Assembly (NCBI GenBank): GCA_020426085.1
Contig: JAGQQP010000114.1
Coordinates: 1 to 9,813, forward strand
Direction: 5' to 3'
Length of the DNA: 9,813 nt
Source of the DNA: Planctomycetaceae bacterium
GTDB lineage: Bacteria > Planctomycetota > Planctomycetia > Planctomycetales > Planctomycetaceae
Shown here: piece after piece, positions 1-7,736 of the stretch
Position numbering within the stretch: position 1 is the first letter of the stretch
Layout of the letters: every line of letters starts with the position of its first letter
Notes under the pieces: model-generated
What the model was told of the DNA's origin: nothing
The model's input: only the letters and a program-made list of their open reading frames with translations
Database searches by the model: none
Translations under genes and position numbers: made by a program

Positions 1-1451
1 TCACAGATTTTGCGATCGAAGCCCCCGTACGTGAGCCAGTGGCGCCCGGGAAGAAAATCGTTCCCAGCCAGCGCAATCCTGGTTGGGCGATCAGCTGGCA
101 GGAACCACAGGTTCGCATGGAAGGGGATACGCTGCAGGACCTGAAAGAGGACTCACTCACGTTAAACCAGATGTCGATTCAATCGGACATGCTGGACCTG
201 ACCGCGAAGGGGGAGATCAAAGAATTCTCAACTCGTAAACAGGTGAGGCTGGCAGGGGAAGTGACCTACGACTGGGAAAACCTGACTCCCCTGCTCCGCA
301 GCAAACTGGGTCCGGATGTGGAGATCGTCGGGCATGAAACCAGGCCGTTCACATTAAACGGGCCATTAGGAAGTACGGCGAATGATCGAGCGCGCGAAAT
401 GGTTTTAAATGCACAGCCACGTCCATTGTATCCCGACACGCGACCGCTGTTCGTGCCCACCGATCAATTTAATGAACTGACGGGTGATGCAGGGATTGGC
501 TGGGAAAAAGCGAATATCCGTGGTTTAACCAGTGGCAAGACAAATATTGAGGCTACTATCAAAGATGGTCAGATTCATATTACGCCCCTCGATTTGCAAG
601 TGAGTGGCGGCCGTCTCAGGCTGGCTCCGATTGTTCGACTTGATGTGAAGCCTGCGGCTCTGATCTTTGAAAAAGGGGATGTGATCGATAATTTTCAGTT
701 CACTCCCGAAATGACACGCAACTCGCTGAAATATGTCGCTCCGATGCTGGCAAACAGTACCAACATTCAAGGTCAGTTTTCATTGAGCCAGGAGTTCGCC
801 ATCATTCCCCTGGACCAGCCGGAAACCGGGGAAGCAAAGGGAACGCTGCTCGTCAAATCAACAAAGGTCAAACCAGGACCACTGTTTGATGCGCTGGCGG
901 AAAAAATCGATCAGGTTCTGTCGATTGTGAATATCAATCGTTCCAGCCGACTGATCAGCTCAGATTCCATCTTTCTACAGGTACAGAACCAGGCGTTGCA
1001 TTATCACATGATTGATGGCAGGGTCTACCATTCTCCGTTCGAAGTCCAGATGAAAGGATTAACGGTCCGCACGACCGGCTCTGTGGGACTGGATGAATCT
1101 CTGGATCTGATTGCGGAAGTCGGGTTTACCAATCTGATCTCAGAAGACAGCGACAAACCGTTTGTGAAAGCGCTCATCAGCAAACCGTTACGACTGCCAA
1201 TCGGGGGAACACTAAAGAAACCCAAGGTCGATATGAGCCAGGTTGGCAACTATGCCAAGCAGATGGGCGTCAATGCGCTCGACGCAGTTTTAGGCAGTGG
1301 CGTTGGATCGCAAATTCAAAGTCTGTTCCCCGAACGAACGCCGGAAGAGATGGAGCGAATCCAGAAGGAACGCGAGGAACGTCGTAAGGAACGTGAAGAA
1401 CGACGCGAACAGAAACGGTTGGAAAAACTCAAACGCAAACAGGGACTATGA
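1..1451 (+). CDS. AsmA/TamB-like envelope protein, C-terminal part (5' end outside window)
   Basis: The reading frame is open from base 3 with no stop to the left, so the GTG at 39 is very unlikely to be the start; this is the C-terminal ~482 residues of a larger protein. The visible part is mostly short alternating polar/hydrophobic stretches, as expected for repetitive beta structure. Near the end it has the arrangement typical of AsmA-like C-termini: a 'GSVGLDESLDLIAEVGF' segment followed by a 'PIGGTLKKPKVD' segment. AsmA/TamB-family proteins are usually anchored in the inner membrane by an N-terminal helix and act in envelope lipid or outer-membrane biogenesis; the anchor would lie outside this window. 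The last ~40 residues form a highly charged Arg/Glu/Lys tail with two copies of a seven-residue KEREERR unit, likely a single charged helix. The gene ends with TGA, 33 bp before the next gene on the same strand. Family assignment is by pattern, and the substrate is unknown. Confidence 0.72.
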   Translation, partial: TDFAIEAPVREPVAPGKKIVPSQRNPGWAISWQEPQVRMEGDTLQDLKEDSLTLNQMSIQSDMLDLTAKGEIKEFSTRKQVRLAGEVTYDWENLTPLLRSKLGPDVEIVGHETRPFTLNGPLGSTANDRAREMVLNAQPRPLYPDTRPLFVPTDQFNELTGDAGIGWEKANIRGLTSGKTNIEATIKDGQIHITPLDLQVSGGRLRLAPIVRLDVKPAALIFEKGDVIDNFQFTPEMTRNSLKYVAPMLANSTNIQGQFSLSQEFAIIPLDQPETGEAKGTLLVKSTKVKPGPLFDALAEKIDQVLSIVNINRSSRLISSDSIFLQVQNQALHYHMIDGRVYHSPFEVQMKGLTVRTTGSVGLDESLDLIAEVGFTNLISEDSDKPFVKALISKPLRLPIGGTLKKPKVDMSQVGNYAKQMGVNALDAVLGSGVGSQIQSLFPERTPEEMERIQKEREERRKEREERREQKRLEKLKRKQGL

Positions 1452-1484
1452 TGGGTTCGTGTTGAAGCGCCATCGGGTGATTTG

Positions 1485-1994
1485 ATGCAGACTATTTCTC
1501 AGCGCTGGAAGTCAGTCAGAACTGATACGTTCTTATTGTCTATCAATTTTCTGCTGATAGCCGCATTCAATCTGAGTCTCTATTTTCTGTTTATGAAAAA
1601 TGAACCCCAATGGATTCGTGCCGTCTGGTATCTGGCAGGACTGATTGGGTTCTGGATATTGCTCTGGAGCCTGGGATCGCAGAGCATGAGTCAGCAAAGC
1701 GAAGCGACTGCCGGGCAGACCGGCGGAACACAGTTGACGCTGGTGACACTCTACAGTCTGCTGAACGGACTCTCTTATCTGTGGCTACCAGATCAGGATG
1801 CATATATCACGGTATTTCTGCAAAGCGGACTCACGCTAATCGTCTGTTTTGCGATGTCGCTTTCATTTGTTGACCAAACCCAGGCCGGTTCTCGGATGAA
1901 CTGGCCTGCAGTGATTTGCAGCTACCTGATAGTCCTGGTGACATTAATATTGAATCTGACAGGCTTGTGGCTTATGTTGACAGGAGGCGTTTAA
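1485..1994 (+). CDS. Unknown five-helix integral membrane protein
   Basis: A 169-residue protein I do not recognise. About five hydrophobic segments are visible, roughly residues 16-37, 44-65, 84-101, 107-127 and 138-164. They are separated by short loops, the longest being a Ser/Gln/Gly-rich loop at about 67-82. There is no cleavable signal peptide; the first helix follows a short basic N-terminus. No catalytic motif, metal ligand set or conserved domain is obvious. The frame also allows a TTG start one codon earlier at 1482. I prefer ATG at 1485 because it is the stronger codon and a weak purine-rich GGGTGA lies 5 nt upstream. It sits 33 bp downstream of the AsmA-like gene on the same strand, so co-transcription is plausible. 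The hydrophobic pattern and strand continuity support a real gene; the function is unknown. Confidence 0.7.
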   Translation: MQTISQRWKSVRTDTFLLSINFLLIAAFNLSLYFLFMKNEPQWIRAVWYLAGLIGFWILLWSLGSQSMSQQSEATAGQTGGTQLTLVTLYSLLNGLSYLWLPDQDAYITVFLQSGLTLIVCFAMSLSFVDQTQAGSRMNWPAVICSYLIVLVTLILNLTGLWLMLTGGV

Positions 1995-2000
1995 GCGAGA

Positions 2001-2010
2001 AGTGATCACT
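2001..2010. repeat. 10-bp perfect palindrome in short intergenic gap
   Basis: AGTGATCACT is a perfect self-complementary 10-mer. It lies just after the stop codon of the five-helix membrane protein gene and 44 bp before the start of the next gene. It has no loop and no following T-run, so it is not a terminator. It could be a small protein-binding site, or chance. Confidence 0.25.
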
Positions 2011-2054
2011 AGATAAAACTTCAGTTTAATTTCTCCTCACGGTCTTAAAATCAC

Positions 2055-2345
2055 ATGACAACCGAACAGTTGAAACTCGCAAAGTGGAGTATCCTGTTTC
2101 TGGTGATGTTGATCGCTGTCGCGGTGGTTCATCTCTATGTCACGGTGAATGAACTCGCTCTCTCACAGGAACACATCCGGCAGGCGTTTGGGAAAGGGAT
2201 TGCCGCCTGTTTCTTTCTGACTGCCGGTGGTGCTGCCTTGCGCTACCCGCTGAGTGGACTGCTGGCCGGGATTCTGGTCTGCTTTTTCTTTGCCCTGAGT
2301 TACATTGTTCTCTGGACACGCATCCCTCTCAATTGGCTTTTTTGA
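2055..2345 (+). CDS. Unknown small three-helix membrane protein
   Basis: A 96-residue hydrophobic protein I do not recognise. Three membrane segments are predicted at about residues 11-31, 47-63 and 67-88. A short charged stretch containing EHIRQAFGKG lies between the first and second, and the C-terminus is short and hydrophobic, ending NWLF. ATG at 2055 is the only good start before the first helix. No Shine-Dalgarno sequence precedes it (the upstream bases are T/C-rich then ACTT-like), which is common in planctomycetes but lowers certainty. The gene is 60 bp after the five-helix protein gene and 107 bp before the ClC antiporter gene, all on the same strand. That fits a small accessory membrane protein, but no sequence feature ties it to the antiporter. 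It could be a lineage-specific protein of unknown role. Confidence 0.62.
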   Translation: MTTEQLKLAKWSILFLVMLIAVAVVHLYVTVNELALSQEHIRQAFGKGIAACFFLTAGGAALRYPLSGLLAGILVCFFFALSYIVLWTRIPLNWLF

Positions 2346-2394
2346 ACAGTGCTGAAAGAGGTACCATTTTTTTCCGATTCCTGTTATCGTGCTG

Positions 2395-2410
2395 ACTCTG
2401 TGAGCAGAGT
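2395..2410. repeat. Inverted repeat upstream of the ClC antiporter gene
   Basis: ACTCTG and CAGAGT form perfect 6-bp arms around a TGAG tetraloop, 42 bp before the antiporter start. The following bases (TCTTCTGG) are not a T-run, so a strong intrinsic terminator is unlikely. A small RNA hairpin in the 5' leader or an operator half-site pair is possible. It is short enough to occur by chance. Confidence 0.3.
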
Positions 2411-2452
2411 TCTTCTGGATAACATCACACTGGTCAGAAACAGGATGCTGGA

Positions 2453-3814
2453 ATGGATGCAGGCGGTGAGAGTCGACATATCGAACTGAAGAAAGCGATG
2501 TGGATCTATCTGCTGGCGCTGGTGATTGGCGTGGGGGTCGGCACGCTGGGTTCGGCCTTTCATTACTGTCTCGACAAGGTGATTCGCATCTACGCCGTCA
2601 TCGAAGTCCTGTTCACCGGATATGGCGTTCTAGCCATCGTGGTTGCTGCAGTGGTGGGAGCTGTAATGGTGGCGACGGCAGCGGTCCTCGTACGGAAATT
2701 TGCGCCGGAGACCGCGGGCAGCGGCATCCAGGAAATTGAAGGCGTGATGGGGGAACTGATGGCGCTCCGCTGGCGGAGTGTGCTGCCTGTAAAATTCTTT
2801 GGTGGCGTTCTCTCTATGGGAGCGGGTCTGGTGCTTGGTCGGGAAGGACCGACGATTCACCTGGGTGGTTGTGTCGGTCAGATTGTCGGCGAAAAAGCAC
2901 ATTCGGATACTCACACGTTGAATACATTTCTGGCTGCAGGTGCGACTGCAGGGCTGAGTGTGGCCTTCAGCGCACCGCTGGGCGCGATTCTGTTTATGAT
3001 CGAAGAAGTCAGGCCTCGATTTCAATACAGCTTTGTCGCATTACACGCGGTAATTATTGCCAGTATCACGGCGAATCTGGTCAATGATCAGGTATTCGGT
3101 ACCCTGCCTCAACTCCCTGTTCAGTTGCAGAACTCTCTTCCGGAATTTCAGCCTCCCGGCAATCTGCTGCTGACTTTGTCTTTGAACCTGCTGTTGGGTG
3201 CGCTGATTGGTGTGCTGGGTGCAAATTTCAATACATTCATGTTAAGGTGTTTACGGGTCTCTGATGAATTGAGCAGCCGCACTTTGCTGATGATTGCGGC
3301 ATTTGTAGGTGCCGTAGTTGGTGTGCTGATGATTGTTGCGCCGGAATATGTCGGCGGCGGTGAAGCGCTGGTGAAAGAGATTTTTGTGGAATCTCCCCTG
3401 CTCGGCTTTCTGCTTGCATTACTGGTCGTGCGGGCTGCGCTGACGTTTTTGAGTTATTCAATCGGCGTACCGGGAGGTATTTTCGCACCCATGTTGGCGC
3501 TGGGCGCTTTGATTGGTACCAGCTTTGGTTACCTGGTACACGAAATCGCACCTCAGGCCGGCTTGCAGGCAGGGACTTTTGCAGTGGCAGCGATGGGGGC
3601 ACTGTTCGCGGCGACCGTGCGGGCACCATTAACGGGCATTGTGCTGGTCGCTGAGATGACGGACAGTTTTGAACTTCTGCCCGCAATGATTGTGACCTGC
3701 ATGACTGCCAGCATCGTCGCTCAGTCCCTGGGGAGCCGTCCGATATACGATCTGCTGTTGGAGCGAACGTTGGAACGTAGAGGAATAAAGGCAGAGCCGG
3801 AGATCAGTTGCTGA
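2453..3814 (+). CDS. clcA: ClC-family H+/Cl- antiporter (ClcA/EriC type)
   Basis: This 453-residue protein matches the ClC transporter core over its whole length. Signature elements, in order: GSGIQ at 89-93 (S90 corresponds to E. coli ClcA Ser107); GREGP at 129-133, with E131 as the external gating glutamate (ClcA Glu148); EEVRP at 184-188, with E185 matching the internal proton glutamate (Glu203); GVPGGIFAP at 338-346; and Y432 at the position of Tyr445. Retention of both glutamates argues for coupled 2 Cl-/H+ exchange rather than a passive channel. The protein has about 18 helices by homology and acts in the inner membrane, classically in acid resistance or anion homeostasis. It ends about 20 residues after the last helix and has no C-terminal CBS pair. 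The common GSGIP motif reads GSGIQ here. ATG 2453 is preceded by AGGA at 2442-2445 at acceptable spacing. The gene symbol is by similarity to E. coli ClcA. Confidence 0.95.
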   Translation: MDAGGESRHIELKKAMWIYLLALVIGVGVGTLGSAFHYCLDKVIRIYAVIEVLFTGYGVLAIVVAAVVGAVMVATAAVLVRKFAPETAGSGIQEIEGVMGELMALRWRSVLPVKFFGGVLSMGAGLVLGREGPTIHLGGCVGQIVGEKAHSDTHTLNTFLAAGATAGLSVAFSAPLGAILFMIEEVRPRFQYSFVALHAVIIASITANLVNDQVFGTLPQLPVQLQNSLPEFQPPGNLLLTLSLNLLLGALIGVLGANFNTFMLRCLRVSDELSSRTLLMIAAFVGAVVGVLMIVAPEYVGGGEALVKEIFVESPLLGFLLALLVVRAALTFLSYSIGVPGGIFAPMLALGALIGTSFGYLVHEIAPQAGLQAGTFAVAAMGALFAATVRAPLTGIVLVAEMTDSFELLPAMIVTCMTASIVAQSLGSRPIYDLLLERTLERRGIKAEPEISC

Positions 3815-3886
3815 TAATTTGTTGCAGTTTCAATAGATAACAGAAATCAATGAATTCGGTATTTTAAATCGAGATTGGCGGAAACC

Positions 3887-6256
3887 ATGTCCGAATTAAA
3901 GACTACGGAACTCCTCGAAGAAGTAAAAACTCTGCGTCAACGGGTTGCGAAGCTGGAACAGCAGCAGGCAAATGCAAGTTGCAGGAAAAAACACGATCTG
4001 GCCCAGTTGTATTTTGATCTGGCTGGTGAGGTGATTCTTGCCCTTGATGCGAATCAAACAATCTCATTGATCAACCAGCAGGGATGTCGTTTGCTGGAGG
4101 CAGAAGAACATGAAATTATTGGAAAGAACTGGTTTGAACATTTTCTACCGCCTTCCAATCAAGTTGAAGTAAAAGCATTATTCCGACAACTGATGCAGGG
4201 AGAACTACAACCGGTTGAGTTTTTTGAAAACGATGTGCTGACCGCAAAAGGCAGATTAAAATCAGTGGCCTGGCATAATTCGATTTTGAGGGATAATACC
4301 GGCAGGATCATCGGCACGCTCAGTGTGGGAGTCGATATTTCCGAGCGGAAAGAGGCTCAACAGGTATTGCGTGAAAATGTTCAAATATTTCGCCAGATAT
4401 CAGAAAATGTGAATGAGATGCTTTGGGTCTGTGCTCCCGATTTCAGTAAAACCTACTTTCTCAGCCCGATGTATGAAGAGATCTGGGGGCGTTCCTGTCA
4501 GAGTGTCTACGATGATCCAAACTCCTGGATTGAAGGGATACATCCAGATGATCGTGCAGCAGTTGTGAATGATCTGGAAAAGAAAGCGCGAGGAGATTTT
4601 ACAAGTCCTGATTTTCCCAGATGCCGTGTCATCCACACTGATGGCACGATGCGATGGATCGAGACACGGGCTTTCCCCGTCTATAATGAACACAACCAGA
4701 TCACACGCATTGCGGGAATCGTTGAAGATATTACTCAACGCAAGCAGGAGGAAGATGCCGCCAGTATAATGCAACAGAAACTGGAGCGAAGTGTCGAAAC
4801 ACAGACTTCTGAGCTGGCAAGGAAGAGGGCACAACTGGAAGCAATGTTCAATGCGATTCCAGATGCAATGTTGGTGCTCGATCGTGAGGGAAAAATTGTA
4901 AATTTCAACAGCAGGGAAAAGTTAAGTTTCTTTCTGGCACCCGATCCACGTGTTGGCAGCGAAATTGAAAGTCTGTTGCCGGGTGACACGGGCAACCAGA
5001 TCAGGTTACTCATCAATCGAGTCTACGACACCAGGCAGATTGAAACATTCGAGTATAACCTGATCAACCGGAGTGGAGAAAACTGGTATCGCGCCCGTGT
5101 ACTGCCTTATCTCTCGGATGAGATTCTGATGATGATTGAGAAGATCAGCGACCAGAAAATCGCGGAGATAGAGCTGAAAAGACTACACGAAAAACTTTCA
5201 GAAGCACAGAGACTTGCTCATATTGGCAGCTGGGAATGGAATGTGAAAGACAATACGCTCTGGTGGTCGGATGAAGTCTATCGGATTTTTGGTGTCGGGA
5301 AAGAGGCTTTTATCCCGAATTATGAAACTTTTCTGGAAACGGTGCACCCTGATGATCGCCGCCTGTTAGATCAGGTTGTCACACATGCTTTAAAAAATGA
5401 TCTTCCATATAGTGCAGAACATCGCATTATTCGTCCCAATGGTGAAATCCGATATGTGCAAGAGAGAGCCGTGTTAAAAAAAAATGAGGCTGGCGAAGTA
5501 ACTTTCATGCACGGAACGGTTCAGGATATCTCGGAACGACATGAAGCGATGAAAAAAGCCCAGGAGTATCGGGATATCCTGGCACATGCTTCCCGACTCG
5601 CTGTCATGGGGGAATTGACGGCAGGTATTTCACATGAACTCAATCAACCGCTGACAGCAATTGTCAATTACACATCCGCCATAAAACATCAGCTGGAACA
5701 GGGGCAGGATGTAACCCAGCTTATTGAGAAAATTCAGGAGTTGTCTATGCGTTCGGGTGAGATCGTGCGCAAACTGAAATCGCTGGCTGAAAAACGAAAA
5801 CAACAGGCAATCAAATTCAATGTTCAGGAAAGTATTCGAAGTGCTCTGGAGTTGATTCAATATGAACTGCGAGACCGACAGATTGAAGTGAAGATCGACA
5901 GCAAAATGAAGTTTACTGTCGTATATGCCGATCGCATCCAGATCGAACAGGTACTGGCAAATTTATTTATCAACGCTGTAGAAGCAATGACAGAATCCTC
6001 TTTCCCGAGAGTTTTAACGATCAATGTAACGCCAGTTGAAAATTCCATGGTTAAGGTTGCGATTGCCGATACGGGTCATGGGGTCCCAGCAGATTTTGTC
6101 GACCATCTGTTTACACCATTTACTACGAATAAAAAAGGGGGGCTGGGAATTGGTCTGTCTCTAAGCCGCTCTCTGGTGGAAGCTTCCGGAGGTCGAATCT
6201 GTTACAGCTCGAAAGCTGATCCCGGTGCCTGTTTTCATGTGTTTTTACCGACTTGA
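3887..6256 (+). CDS. Soluble multi-PAS sensor histidine kinase
   Basis: A 789-residue kinase with no predicted membrane segment, so probably cytoplasmic. Order: an N-terminal coiled coil (~6-28); PAS1 (~37-155, ending DISERK); PAS2 of the PAS_3 type (~165-286, with HPDDR at 219-223, ending DITQRK); a linker coiled coil (~290-316); PAS3 (~317-425); PAS4 of the PAS_3 type (~441-552, HPDDR at 487-491, ending DISERH); then a HisKA dimerisation domain with phospho-acceptor H583 in ISHELNQPL. The ATPase domain follows, with the N-box around NLFINAVEA, G1 DTGHG at 728-732, an FTPF F-box and G2 GLGIG at 752-756. The SHELNQPL form is that of FixL/DctB-like kinases. There is no fused receiver and no response regulator gene nearby, so the partner is unknown. 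No LOV cysteine motif is visible. The frame extends to a TTG at 3875; I prefer ATG 3887 because a purine-rich GGCGGAAA lies just upstream. Confidence 0.93.
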   Translation: MSELKTTELLEEVKTLRQRVAKLEQQQANASCRKKHDLAQLYFDLAGEVILALDANQTISLINQQGCRLLEAEEHEIIGKNWFEHFLPPSNQVEVKALFRQLMQGELQPVEFFENDVLTAKGRLKSVAWHNSILRDNTGRIIGTLSVGVDISERKEAQQVLRENVQIFRQISENVNEMLWVCAPDFSKTYFLSPMYEEIWGRSCQSVYDDPNSWIEGIHPDDRAAVVNDLEKKARGDFTSPDFPRCRVIHTDGTMRWIETRAFPVYNEHNQITRIAGIVEDITQRKQEEDAASIMQQKLERSVETQTSELARKRAQLEAMFNAIPDAMLVLDREGKIVNFNSREKLSFFLAPDPRVGSEIESLLPGDTGNQIRLLINRVYDTRQIETFEYNLINRSGENWYRARVLPYLSDEILMMIEKISDQKIAEIELKRLHEKLSEAQRLAHIGSWEWNVKDNTLWWSDEVYRIFGVGKEAFIPNYETFLETVHPDDRRLLDQVVTHALKNDLPYSAEHRIIRPNGEIRYVQERAVLKKNEAGEVTFMHGTVQDISERHEAMKKAQEYRDILAHASRLAVMGELTAGISHELNQPLTAIVNYTSAIKHQLEQGQDVTQLIEKIQELSMRSGEIVRKLKSLAEKRKQQAIKFNVQESIRSALELIQYELRDRQIEVKIDSKMKFTVVYADRIQIEQVLANLFINAVEAMTESSFPRVLTINVTPVENSMVKVAIADTGHGVPADFVDHLFTPFTTNKKGGLGIGLSLSRSLVEASGGRICYSSKADPGACFHVFLPT

Positions 6257-6293
6257 CAGAGCGTGGAGTAAATGGAATCGGAGGCACCACAGT

Positions 6294-7643
6294 CTAAAAC
6301 ACAGGAATAAATTTCCCTTCCGAGAGTTTGAAGGGGCGATCAGTACGGTCCCGGATTTCGGTTTCAGGGTCGATGCCAAAGCGGGTAAAGATGGTGGCAG
6401 CCAGATCGGCGGGCGTTACAGGATGAGACTGAGGGTAAACGCCGAGATTGTCACTGGCGCCATAAGTGGTACCCTGTTGAACACCGCCACCGGCCAGGAC
6501 CACACTGTAGCAACTCGGCCAGTGATCGCGTCCGCCATTGACGTTGACGCGGGGCGTGCGTCCAAATTCTCCCATGGCGATGACCAGAGTTGAATCCAGC
6601 AGACCACGCTGTTCCAGGTCACTTATGAAAGCCGCGAATCCCTGATCGAATGCGGCCAGCAGTTCGCGGTGCCTTGGGAACAGGTTGGAATGGCTGTCCC
6701 AGTTTACGGTCTGCCCATTTAGTACGCCGTCATGGACGTTGATGAAGCGGACTCCTGATTCCACAAGTCGTCGTGCCAGCAGCAGGCTTTGTCCCAGCTT
6801 GGTGCGCCCGTACTGTTCGCGGACCGATGCTGGCTCGCGTTCGATGCGGAAGGCATTCTGCACTACGGGGTTCTGCAGCAGTTCGAATGCACGGCGCTGA
6901 TAACTAGCCAGATCAGCGTTTTCCACGTCCAGCTGATCCAGTGATTTCAATAACGCGCGGCGGTTCTGCAGCCGCGGTTCACTGACCGCAGGAGGTCGCT
7001 GCAGATTCTGAACGTGAAACTGTTCTGCGTTGGGGTTGGCATTGATTTGAAACGGATCGTGACTCCCTCCCAGGAATCCCGAATTCTGCCCCGGCAGATC
7101 GACGACGTTGTGCATCACATGTGGCAGGGCGACATTGATCAGGGGATTTCCGGTCCTGGCAAGTGCACCACGAGAGGTTGCATAACTGACGGCGGCGGCA
7201 ACATTGGGAAAATCTCCCAATCGGTTTTCGCCGAGCACTTCGTTATTGCTGGAAGGGGTTTTTCCGACCAGGGCCTGGTACATGGCTGAATTATGATTAG
7301 TCAGATCGTGGTGCATTGATCGGATCACTGTCAGGCGATGCATGATCTGGGCGCACGCAGACAGGTGTTCGCAATTGATCAGCCCAGGCACACTGGTTTT
7401 GATCGGTCGATACTCGCCACGCACTTCGGAAGAGGCTTCGGGTTTCATGTCCCAGGTGTCGATCTGACTGGGCCCGCCATAAAGCATTAACACCACGCAG
7501 GAACGAATCGGCGTATGCGGTGTGTTTTTGCCGGCGGAGAGACGCCGCTGATTTAATGCGGCGGCAATCGTAGCATAACCGGCTGTCTGCAGAAAGCAGC
7601 GGCGCGAGATCGCACGTTCCAAGATGCCAGGTATTTCGAGCAC
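6294..7643 (-). CDS. DUF1501 family protein with Tat-type N-terminus
   Basis: A 449-residue member of the DUF1501 family, typical of Planctomycetes and related to the alkaline phosphatase/sulfatase fold. The N-terminus has a twin-arginine motif, SRRCFLQTAG at 13-22, followed by a short, weakly hydrophobic stretch, suggesting Tat export. Family hallmarks are GGPSQIDTWD at 56-65, an HHDLTNHNSA segment, MGEFGRTPR at 357-365, GGRDHW at 370-375, and the VTPADLAATI segment near the C-terminus. The catalytic activity of the family is not established. The frame extends to a TTG at 7700, but I choose the GTG at 7643: a good Shine-Dalgarno (TGGAGA on the minus strand, 7653-7658) lies 9 nt upstream, and the Tat motif then sits near the N-terminus. 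These proteins are often paired with DUF1549/DUF1553 cytochrome-type proteins; none is in this window. The gene converges on the kinase with a 37-bp gap. Confidence 0.93.
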   Translation of the reverse strand: MLEIPGILERAISRRCFLQTAGYATIAAALNQRRLSAGKNTPHTPIRSCVVLMLYGGPSQIDTWDMKPEASSEVRGEYRPIKTSVPGLINCEHLSACAQIMHRLTVIRSMHHDLTNHNSAMYQALVGKTPSSNNEVLGENRLGDFPNVAAAVSYATSRGALARTGNPLINVALPHVMHNVVDLPGQNSGFLGGSHDPFQINANPNAEQFHVQNLQRPPAVSEPRLQNRRALLKSLDQLDVENADLASYQRRAFELLQNPVVQNAFRIEREPASVREQYGRTKLGQSLLLARRLVESGVRFINVHDGVLNGQTVNWDSHSNLFPRHRELLAAFDQGFAAFISDLEQRGLLDSTLVIAMGEFGRTPRVNVNGGRDHWPSCYSVVLAGGGVQQGTTYGASDNLGVYPQSHPVTPADLAATIFTRFGIDPETEIRDRTDRPFKLSEGKFIPVF

Positions 7644-7652
7644 GATACCGGT

Positions 7653-7658
7653 TCTCCA
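7653..7658 (-). promoter_or_regulatory. Ribosome binding site deciding the DUF1501 start
   Basis: On the minus strand this reads TGGAGA, 9 nt before the GTG at 7643. It is one of the better Shine-Dalgarno matches in the window, and it favours GTG 7643 over the TTG at 7700, which has no such site. Confidence 0.6.
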
Positions 7659-7669
7659 GTGGAGTTCAA

Positions 7670-7736
7670 CGAACTGCAACGTAGAATGGGATTGTACCAA
7701 TCAGGGTTTCCGAACTGCAAACATTTTCCGGGATTG
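7670..7736. repeat. Two-copy direct repeat pattern in a divergent intergenic region
   Basis: CGAACTGCAA occurs at 7670-7679 and again at 7711-7720. GGGATTG occurs at 7688-7694 and again at 7730-7736. Both copies are in the same order with spacers of 8 and 9 bp, so the two units are 41-42 bp apart. This is close to four helical turns. The left copy overlaps a 5-3-5 inverted repeat, AGTTC-AAC-GAACT, at 7663-7675. The region lies between the start codons of the divergent DUF1501 and small membrane protein genes, where operators and promoters are expected. It may be a regulator binding site pair or the trace of an old small duplication. Confidence 0.45.

Noticed and set aside
1977..2005. A promoter for the three-helix protein gene, based on TTGACA at 1977-1982
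   Set aside because: No acceptable -10 element lies 16-18 bp downstream (AAGTGA at the expected place), and the hexamer is part of the preceding coding sequence.
2360..2373. A possible intrinsic terminator: GGTACC followed by a run of seven T
   Set aside because: The stem is only a 6-bp palindrome with no room for a loop, so no stable hairpin precedes the T-run.
2346..2452. A fluoride riboswitch or fluoride-type ClC control upstream of the antiporter gene
   Set aside because: The leader lacks the conserved crcB-motif elements, and the protein has the GREGP gating motif of chloride antiporters rather than that of fluoride-specific ClC proteins.
2630..3025. A 131-residue antisense ORF within the ClC gene
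   Set aside because: It lies wholly inside a strongly matched ClC coding region, is rich in His, Arg, Ser and Cys without domain character, and looks like a shadow frame.
3237..3686. A 149-residue antisense ORF within the ClC gene
   Set aside because: Low-complexity Pro/Arg/Ser/Gln-rich translation opposite conserved ClC motifs; no ribosome site or family features.
4400..4834. A 144-residue antisense ORF within the histidine kinase gene
   Set aside because: Opposite the conserved PAS2 region and without recognisable motifs; the plus-strand frame explains the sequence fully.
6257..6293. A bidirectional terminator between the convergent kinase and DUF1501 genes
   Set aside because: The 37-bp gap shows no inverted repeat and no T-run on either strand.
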